In this document: one piece after another, positions 6,100-10,394 of the stretch
Layout: each line of letters starts with the position of its first letter
Position numbering within the stretch: position 1 is the first letter of the stretch
Assembly (NCBI GenBank): GCA_002315205.1
Contig: DCGH01000025.1
Span: 1-10,394 of the forward strand
DNA length: 10,394 nt
Reading direction: 5' to 3'
Source of the DNA: Erysipelotrichaceae bacterium UBA1783
GTDB taxonomy: Bacteria > Bacillota_I > Bacilli_A > Erysipelotrichales > Erysipelotrichaceae
Position numbers and translations under genes: made by a program
The notes under the pieces: model-generated
Seen by the model: only the letters and a program-made list of their open reading frames with translations
Databases searched by the model: none
Told to the model about the DNA's origin: nothing

Positions 6100-7597
6100 A
6101 GCTTTCGATTTTTCTATCTAAAGCAGCTGATGTGTTACGAGCACCTTGTCCAAATACTGTACACTGGTTTAATGAAGCTTCACCCTTATCAAGCTTAGCT
6201 AATTCACTCTTCTTAACTAGATAACCAGTAACTCTGACAACATCATTATTAGCTAAATAGCCTGAGAAGTATCTCATATCATTATCTAAAGCACCCTTCA
6301 CAATATCTAATAAAGATTCAGGTGTGTTATACCATGTTTCTTCAAACTTGAAGATATCACCAATACCAGTTGGGAAGTACTTATGGAAACGACAAGAATG
6401 TAGGATATGATCCATTAAGTCTGGTTCGTTACCAACAGAGATTCTAGCACCTGGAGAGTTTTCTCTACCATCAGAATCGATACCAACCTGTGCATGTAAA
6501 CGATACTGGTTATTTGTACCTTCACAATATAAGCCCTTATGAGCGGCAACTAGAGCACTTAGCTTTTCCATAATAGCAACGCCTAAGTCATCGGCTTCCT
6601 TATTATGGCCATAGCCTAAATTCTTATCTGTAATACCTAATAGGTTATTACAGCATTCACATAAGCCAACCATACCAAACATTCCTGTGAAGTTTTCTCT
6701 CTTTACGAAGCCTTCTCTTACTAAGAAGCTTGTCTTGAAGAAATTACTTTCTTCAACAATGAACTTAATACGATTATCCATAAACTGTAGCATTACTTCT
6801 GTATAGAATGGTAAAACTCTGTTCATGAAATCATCAACAGAAGTTGCTTCCTTTGATAATTCAAACATTCTTAATCTTGGTAAAGTATATCCACCACCAC
6901 AGCACTTTAAGCCGTTGTAGCAAGAAGCGATAACATAATCCTCGCCCCATTCCTTAACGAACATCTTATGGTTAGCAAATGATGGCTTACTAGTCTTAAG
7001 CATGCACTTAATTGCTAATAAAGCATATTCATCTGGTGTAACCTCAGGATCATATTTTAATGTTAAATTTGGCATAGCTAGCTGCATTTCTTCAGTTAGC
7101 TCTAAAATGATTCTACCAGTTTCAGAATCCTTTGGACCTAAATCAGCATGTACGAAGCTGTCAACTAAAGTCTTATCAATATGTAATAAGAATAGCTTTA
7201 AAATCTTCTTTGCTTCAGCTCTATCCATTTTTACAACAAATGGTTCTAATAAATCATCTAAATTACCTAAATAAACAGGGAATGATGTTACTGAAGGAAC
7301 ATGCTTATACATAATTAGTAAAGCATTTGTTGCTTCTAATAAATCGGTAGGTGGGTCAAGCTCTAAAAACTGACATCCCTTTTCCATTAAAATTGTGTAA
7401 TCAGGAGCAATATATCTAGGACGATAAGGTGCCATACCTTCGCCTAAGTCACATAAAATTCCTTTAGCATAGCCTTCTTTGAATTCCTCAGACTGTAGGA
7501 AAGGACCTTCTTCATTTTCAGCAACTCTTGCAAGCTGTAGAACCTGCTGCTGGTATGTTAGAGTCTCATCCTTAATTATATCCATTACTCTACTCAT
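6077..7597 (-). CDS. yjjI: YjjI-family glycyl radical enzyme (DUF3029), substrate unknown
   Basis: This is a 506-residue cytoplasmic glycyl radical enzyme. The radical-bearing motif RVTGY is at 455-459 (Gly458), and the radical would be made by YjjW from the next gene. The presumed cysteine loop SCYNGLKCCGGGYTLPR (225-241) holds Cys226 and the neighbouring pair Cys232/Cys233. Other family stretches are MFGMVGLCECCNNLLG (306-321) and ENSPGARISVGNEPD (379-393). Overall length agrees with E. coli YjjI, whose reaction I do not know to be established. Start choice: the frame stays open up to a TTG at 7612, but that TTG overlaps a perfect GGAGGT ribosome binding site (7610-7605) lying 7 bases before the ATG at 7597, so the ATG is used. 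It is first in its operon with yjjW and has a good promoter at 7654-7626. In E. coli the pair sits beside the deo operon; here it sits beside nucleoside uptake and hydrolysis genes. Family sure, function open. Confidence 0.93.
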   Translation of the reverse strand: MSRVMDIIKDETLTYQQQVLQLARVAENEEGPFLQSEEFKEGYAKGILCDLGEGMAPYRPRYIAPDYTILMEKGCQFLELDPPTDLLEATNALLIMYKHVPSVTSFPVYLGNLDDLLEPFVVKMDRAEAKKILKLFLLHIDKTLVDSFVHADLGPKDSETGRIILELTEEMQLAMPNLTLKYDPEVTPDEYALLAIKCMLKTSKPSFANHKMFVKEWGEDYVIASCYNGLKCCGGGYTLPRLRMFELSKEATSVDDFMNRVLPFYTEVMLQFMDNRIKFIVEESNFFKTSFLVREGFVKRENFTGMFGMVGLCECCNNLLGITDKNLGYGHNKEADDLGVAIMEKLSALVAAHKGLYCEGTNNQYRLHAQVGIDSDGRENSPGARISVGNEPDLMDHILHSCRFHKYFPTGIGDIFKFEETWYNTPESLLDIVKGALDNDMRYFSGYLANNDVVRVTGYLVKKSELAKLDKGEASLNQCTVFGQGARNTSAALDRKIESYDQCTGK

Positions 7598-7625
7598 AGA
7601 TTGTACCTCCAATAGCGAATTTCTC

Positions 7626-7654
7626 TATATATATTTTAAAGTTTTTAAGTTCAA
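7626..7654 (-). promoter_or_regulatory. Sigma-A type promoter of the yjjI-yjjW operon
   Basis: Reading the - strand, TTGAAC (7654-7649) and TATATA (7631-7626) are separated by exactly 17 bases. Transcription would start near 7619, about 22 bases before the ATG at 7597, leaving room only for the GGAGGT site. The spacer is A/T-rich. No clear operator palindrome was found around it. Confidence 0.65.
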
Positions 7655-7674
7655 GTGTAAATGAAAAAGCATAG

Positions 7675-7707
7675 AAAAAGAAGAATTTACTAATAGTAAA
7701 CTCTCCC
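7675..7707 (-). terminator. Terminator of the glycosyltransferase gene
   Basis: On the - strand, bases 7707-7695 (GGGAGAGTTTACT) pair with 7691-7679 (AGTAAATTCTTCT) around a three-base ATT loop, with three G-T pairs, followed by TTTT (7678-7675). It starts 7 bases after the glycosyltransferase stop and ends about 20 bases before the yjjI promoter, insulating the two same-strand units. Confidence 0.7.
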
Positions 7708-7714
7708 TAAATTA

Positions 7715-9130
7715 CTATAGATAACGATCAATTTCATCATCATTATATTGTCTGATTTCTTCTCTTCTGATTTTTGAAATATCACGGATATAATTGATTT
7801 CATCTAAGGTATCACCAACAAGCTTTTCAACCTTATTTCTACTGTCCATAGCTAATGAGGTTAATAGCTGTCGCTGTAGACGAACATCCTGAATACCTTT
7901 AGATAAATCAGCAAAGCCAGCAAATAAAGCTTCCGTTGTATCCTGTCTGATAAGCTTGTTGCGGTCAAACTGATAGTTGTCAACAATCTCAACATAGCGA
8001 TCATAGGCGTGCTCAACAGAATGCTGCCATGAACAATATAATTCATTTTGAGCGTTGATTCCAATTCGATGGAAATAATCTAAATTATTATCAACATCAA
8101 TTAAAACCTTTGCTAAGCTTTCAGCTGTTTCTTCTATCTGGATAACATTTTGTCCATCGATAGTATCTTCAGCAGCACAGCTACCCTTAATCAAAATGGT
8201 TCCTAATCCAGCTGCAGCAGCTTCTCTGACTACAATTCCATTGGTATCAAAGGTAGATGGGAATAAGAAAATATCACAGCTAGAGAAAATAGCTTTTAGC
8301 TTTTTGCGATCTCGAATCGCGCCAGCAAAAATACATTTATTTTCCAGATCTAATTCCTTTGTATAGCTTTGGATTTCTTTATAGTCAGCACCCTCACCAA
8401 CAAAAAGCATTCTAAAGTCCTGACCATAATTCTTTTTTTCCTTTAAAGCATCTAAGATAATCTTAATGCCCTTATACCACATCATTCTTCCAACAAAAAG
8501 ATAAACAGGTGCATTTACATGAAGGTTAAATTCATCCTTTACTTCCTCAATTTCTTCCTTTGTTGATGTTCCCTTATCAAAATCAACACCATTAGGCATG
8601 ACGATGTAATCTTTGCTGTAGCCTAAAGAACGTAGGTTTTCACCAGCACCTCTAGAGACAACCCAAACCTCATCACATGCTTCCACATTAGCAACTAAAG
8701 AATCGATTGCGACCTTCTGTAATAGCTTTGAGCTGGTAGCTTTTCTGATATCAATATCAAACTTGGTATGATAGGTAAAAACTAATGGCTTTTCAATTCT
8801 GTCGCGAATCATTCTTCCTAAAAAGGTAGATGCTACAGGACAATGAGAATGAATAATATCAACATTCTTGCTGGCAATATCTTCAATGGTGTTAGAATCA
8901 AATGGAACACCACAGCGATAACCAACTAATTTTGTTGTATCAAAGCTAGGATATCTGAAAACATCAAAGCTATAGTTGTCTTTTACATTTGGATATTCAG
9001 GAGTAGCTACTAAAGATTTGCCCAAACCATTCTGAATAATGTTGGCGTAGTTTACTACAGTATTGGCTACACCATCGATTGCTGGTGGAAATGAATCATT
9101 TAACAGGCATACATTCAATTCTTTTTTCAT
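7715..9130 (-). CDS. GT4-like (GT-B fold) glycosyltransferase with helical C-terminal extension
   Basis: This 471-residue protein resembles retaining GT-B glycosyltransferases of family GT4, the group that includes diacylglycerol glucosyltransferases and other lipid or cell-surface sugar transferases. The N-terminal acceptor half has FPPAIDGVANTV (14-25), IIHSHCPVA (92-100) and FTYHTKFD (118-125). The donor half has MPNGVDF (178-184), VGRMMWYKG (213-221), LFVGEG (242-247) and the nucleotide-sugar motif around FPSTFDTNGIVVREAAAAG (290-308), with Glu303 in the usual E-x7-E region. No signal peptide or strong membrane helix is visible, so it probably works at the inner face of the membrane. From about 390 to 471 there is an extra charged, likely helical tail rich in Arg, Glu and Asp. 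Ribosome binding site AAGGAG (9145-9140) precedes the ATG by 9 bases. It is a single-gene unit, divergent from the DUF523 gene. The donor and acceptor cannot be read from the sequence; glycolipid synthesis is a guess. Confidence 0.85.
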   Translation of the reverse strand: MKKELNVCLLNDSFPPAIDGVANTVVNYANIIQNGLGKSLVATPEYPNVKDNYSFDVFRYPSFDTTKLVGYRCGVPFDSNTIEDIASKNVDIIHSHCPVASTFLGRMIRDRIEKPLVFTYHTKFDIDIRKATSSKLLQKVAIDSLVANVEACDEVWVVSRGAGENLRSLGYSKDYIVMPNGVDFDKGTSTKEEIEEVKDEFNLHVNAPVYLFVGRMMWYKGIKIILDALKEKKNYGQDFRMLFVGEGADYKEIQSYTKELDLENKCIFAGAIRDRKKLKAIFSSCDIFLFPSTFDTNGIVVREAAAAGLGTILIKGSCAAEDTIDGQNVIQIEETAESLAKVLIDVDNNLDYFHRIGINAQNELYCSWQHSVEHAYDRYVEIVDNYQFDRNKLIRQDTTEALFAGFADLSKGIQDVRLQRQLLTSLAMDSRNKVEKLVGDTLDEINYIRDISKIRREEIRQYNDDEIDRYL

Positions 9131-9156
9131 AATTTAACACTCCTTCCTGAGACTTT

Positions 9157-9186
9157 ATTATAGAACATATTTTCAAATAAGTGAAA
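9157..9186 (-). promoter_or_regulatory. Probable promoter of the glycosyltransferase gene
   Basis: A perfect TATAAT lies on the - strand at 9162-9157, 26 bases before the ATG at 9130. The best -35 candidate is TTTCAC (9186-9181) with an 18-base spacer, which is weak. A TTGAAA is also nearby, but only 8 bases from the -10, too close to serve. The call therefore rests mainly on the -10 box. Confidence 0.45.
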
Positions 9187-9201
9187 TTGTTAAAAAAGAT
9201 G

Positions 9202-9207
9202 TATAAT
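9202..9207 (+). promoter_or_regulatory. Probable -10 box of the DUF523-Nudix operon, placing the transcript start at the ATG
   Basis: TATAAT at 9202-9207 matches the consensus and ends 6 bases before the ATG at 9214. A start site seven bases beyond the box would be the A of that ATG, giving a leaderless message. There is no good -35 at 16-18 bases; the positions it would occupy (about 9178-9185) overlap those expected for the divergent glycosyltransferase promoter. An alternative is that transcription starts further upstream and the box is a chance match in AT-rich DNA. Confidence 0.4.
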
Positions 9208-9213
9208 AAATTT

Positions 9214-9651
9214 ATGAAAATATTAATAAGTCGATGCCTTTTAGGGGTGAATTGTAAGTATAACGGGAAAAACAACTATAGTGAAAAGCTTATGTCTTTT
9301 TTAGAGGATAAAGAATATGTAGATGTATGCCCCGAACTACTAGCATTGGAACAATGCCCTAGAGCACCAATTGAGCTAGTGAATGGTAAAGCTATAGATT
9401 GCTATGGTAATGATGTGGATGAGCCAATCAATAGAGCAATTGAGGAAATTGTTAGTAATATTGAGGATATAGATTTAGCTATACTACAATCAAGAAGTCC
9501 AACCTGTGGCGTAAATCAGATCTATGATGGAACCTTTACAGGAAGACGGATTAAAGGACAAGGAAAGCTTGCCAAAAGATTGAAGGAAATGAACATAAAA
9601 GTGTTAGATATTGAGGATTTGGAGGACTATATATGGAAAAACCAAAATTAA
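9214..9651 (+). CDS. DUF523 / TudS-like protein (possible [4Fe-4S] thiouracil desulfidase)
   Basis: This 145-residue cytoplasmic protein belongs to DUF523 (YbbK-like). At least one member of the family, TudS, removes sulfur from 2-thiouracil to give uracil using a [4Fe-4S] cluster held by three cysteines. The typical opening ILISRCLLGVNCKYNG (3-18) contains Cys8 and Cys14. VDVCPELLALEQCPR (36-50) holds Cys39 and Cys48, where the family usually reads CPE followed by a Gly-Gly stretch, here absent. SRSPTCGVNQIYDGTF (93-108) holds Cys98 with Ser95, the most conserved segment. Cys8, Cys39 or Cys48, and Cys98 are candidate cluster ligands. Start: the frame extends back to a GTG at 9181, but the family begins at the Met at 9214 and neither start has a ribosome binding site, so 9214 is preferred. 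Its 3' end overlaps the Nudix gene by 19 bases. Exact substrate uncertain. Confidence 0.85.
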   Translation: MKILISRCLLGVNCKYNGKNNYSEKLMSFLEDKEYVDVCPELLALEQCPRAPIELVNGKAIDCYGNDVDEPINRAIEEIVSNIEDIDLAILQSRSPTCGVNQIYDGTFTGRRIKGQGKLAKRLKEMNIKVLDIEDLEDYIWKNQN

Positions 9652-10262
9652 CAAAGGAAAAGGTTGAAAGCCTATTTGAAACAAAATATATCAAGATTTT
9701 TGATATGCAGTATAAGGAAGGAAGACACTATTATAACGCAACAAGAAGACCCTTGGATGATTTGGTTTGTTTGAAGTCAGATGAACAGTTTAAAGAGATG
9801 AGACCTGATGCTGTAACCTGTGTAGTTATTTTAAAAGGAGAGGTAGATAAGCTGTTATTAATGTATGAATTCCGTTATCCAACAGGACAGTTTTTATTAA
9901 GCCCACCTGCTGGATTAATGGATAAGAAAGATCATGATGTATTAGAAACAGCAAAAAGAGAAATCAAGGAAGAAACTGGTGTGGATGCTAATGAACTATA
10001 TGTTATTAATCCATTATTATTCTCAACTCCTGGTATGACAGATGAAAGTAACGCATTAGTTTGCGCTATTATCAATGAGAATAATTTAAAGCAGCTATCT
10101 CAAGAGGGTGCTGAAGGCTCAGAATTATTTGATGGCTTTGAATTAATTGATAAGACAAAAGCAAAGGAGATTTTGAGGAGAGGAACAGATGATGAAGGTG
10201 TATTCTTCTCCGTTTATACCTTTGCTGCACTAACCTATTTTGTAGGAGAGCTGTATAAATAA
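9633..10262 (+). CDS. Nudix hydrolase, ADP-ribose pyrophosphatase-like
   Basis: This 209-residue cytoplasmic enzyme should hydrolyse a nucleoside diphosphate linked to another group. The segment LLSPPAGLMD (88-97), the Nudix helix REIKEETG (109-116), and FSTPGMTDES (130-139) in the place of the SPG-x-x-x-E loop of ADP-ribose and nucleotide-sugar pyrophosphatases point to that subgroup. The Nudix box is not canonical: between PAG and REIKEETG it is one residue longer than the usual G-x5-E-x7-R-E spacing, and the first conserved Glu position is taken by His101. The metal-binding Glu residues of REIKEE are present. The N-terminal 60 residues form the beta-rich domain seen in dimeric ADP-ribose pyrophosphatases. 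A good GGAGG (9621-9625) lies 7 bases before the ATG, inside the preceding DUF523 gene, so the two are co-translated. A terminator follows the stop. Confidence 0.88.
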   Translation: MEKPKLTKEKVESLFETKYIKIFDMQYKEGRHYYNATRRPLDDLVCLKSDEQFKEMRPDAVTCVVILKGEVDKLLLMYEFRYPTGQFLLSPPAGLMDKKDHDVLETAKREIKEETGVDANELYVINPLLFSTPGMTDESNALVCAIINENNLKQLSQEGAEGSELFDGFELIDKTKAKEILRRGTDDEGVFFSVYTFAALTYFVGELYK

Positions 10263-10283
10263 AGGCATATTATATGGAAAGAA

Positions 10284-10313
10284 AAAAGGTACCTCAGAAG
10301 TGAAGTGCCTTTT
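10284..10313. terminator. Terminator after the Nudix gene, probably bidirectional
   Basis: AAAAGGTAC (10284-10292) pairs with GTGCCTTTT (10305-10313), with one G-T. An inner TCA/TGA (10294-10296 with 10301-10303) closes on a GAAG loop, with one mismatched pair between. The + strand continues with T-rich sequence. On the - strand the A run at 10282-10287 gives a T tail, so it can also end the convergent gene whose stop is at 10318-10320. Confidence 0.75.
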
Positions 10314-10317
10314 AGTT

Positions 10318-10394
10318 TTACTGATTGCTGTTTTCCTGCTTCTTTTCAGCAACGAGCTTCTTAAGCTCATCTAATGTCAAATCTACAGCGTTAT
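10318..10394 (-). CDS. C-terminal end of an unidentified protein
   Basis: Only the last 24 codons and the TAA (10320-10318) of a - strand gene are inside the window; the frame is open to the edge. The visible tail is a charged, probably helical segment containing DLTLDELKKLV followed by a Lys/Glu/Gln/Asn-rich end. It is placed tail to tail with the Nudix gene around a shared hairpin, which supports it being a real gene. The family cannot be recognised from so short a piece. Confidence 0.55.
   Translation of the reverse strand, partial: NAVDLTLDELKKLVAEKKQENSNQ

Noticed and set aside
7002..7314. Two overlapping + strand open frames opposite yjjI
   Set aside because: They are antisense to the well-supported yjjI gene, lack family features, and overlap each other. 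The + strand frame at 5728-5922 opposite yjjW and the - strand frame at 7861-8064 in the glycosyltransferase were dropped for the same reason.
7598..7612. Upstream TTG start for the YjjI protein, five residues longer
   Set aside because: The TTG overlaps the GGAGGT ribosome binding site that is correctly placed for the ATG at 7597, and no other site precedes it.
9157..9177. TTGAAA and TATAAT as a -35/-10 pair for the glycosyltransferase
   Set aside because: The two hexamers are in the correct order but only 8 bases apart, far too close for a sigma-A promoter.
9181..9213. GTG start adding 11 residues to the DUF523 protein
   Set aside because: No ribosome binding site precedes it, the TATAAT box would lie inside the coding region, and the family normally starts with the short Met-Lys-Ile-Leu segment found at 9214.
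1..10394. Defence system, mobile element or CRISPR array
   Set aside because: No transposase, integrase, toxin-antitoxin pair, direct repeat array or unusual effector domain was seen on either strand; every substantial gene fits a metabolic or housekeeping family.

Overview
The window is AT-rich and most resembles the genome of a strictly anaerobic, low-GC Gram-positive bacterium (Bacillota; a gut Erysipelotrichia- or Clostridia-like organism is my guess). The reasons are the AT-rich codon choice, strong AGGAGG-type ribosome binding sites, short hairpin-plus-T terminators, a BMP-type nucleoside ABC importer, and a glycyl radical enzyme with its activase, which is an oxygen-sensitive system. 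No rRNA, tRNA, CRISPR array, insertion sequence or phage gene was seen. All gene spacing is tight.

Region 1 (1-4227, + strand) is a nucleoside-type ABC import operon. It holds the C-terminal half of a BMP-family binding protein, then a 202-base gap carrying a terminator-like hairpin and a second long hairpin. After the gap come a double-domain ATPase and two permeases, each start overlapping the previous stop by 8 bases. A strong terminator closes the operon. Region 2 (4304-5233, + strand) is a single nucleoside hydrolase, which would split imported nucleosides into base and ribose. It shares a compact bidirectional terminator with the convergent operon that follows.

Region 3 (7597 down to 5263, - strand) is a two-gene operon with a readable promoter: a YjjI-family glycyl radical enzyme of unknown reaction, then its radical-SAM activase YjjW. 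In E. coli yjjI/yjjW lie beside the deo nucleoside-catabolism operon. Here they lie beside a nucleoside importer and hydrolase, so a role in using nucleosides, ribose or a base under anaerobic conditions is a reasonable guess. Region 4 (9130 down to 7715, - strand) is a lone GT4-like glycosyltransferase, possibly a glycolipid synthase, with its own terminator.

Region 5 (9214-10262, + strand), divergent from the glycosyltransferase, is a two-gene operon: a DUF523/TudS-like iron-sulfur protein overlapping a Nudix hydrolase of the ADP-ribose pyrophosphatase type. Its first gene looks leaderless. The window ends with the last 24 codons of an unidentified - strand gene, separated from the Nudix gene by another hairpin terminator.

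Two starts were moved from the longest open frame. YjjI starts at the ATG at 7597 (perfect GGAGGT), not the upstream TTG. The DUF523 protein starts at the ATG at 9214, not the upstream GTG. The functional story linking regions 1, 2, 3 and 5 (nucleoside and modified-base salvage) is inference from neighbourhood; the family assignments themselves rest on visible motifs.
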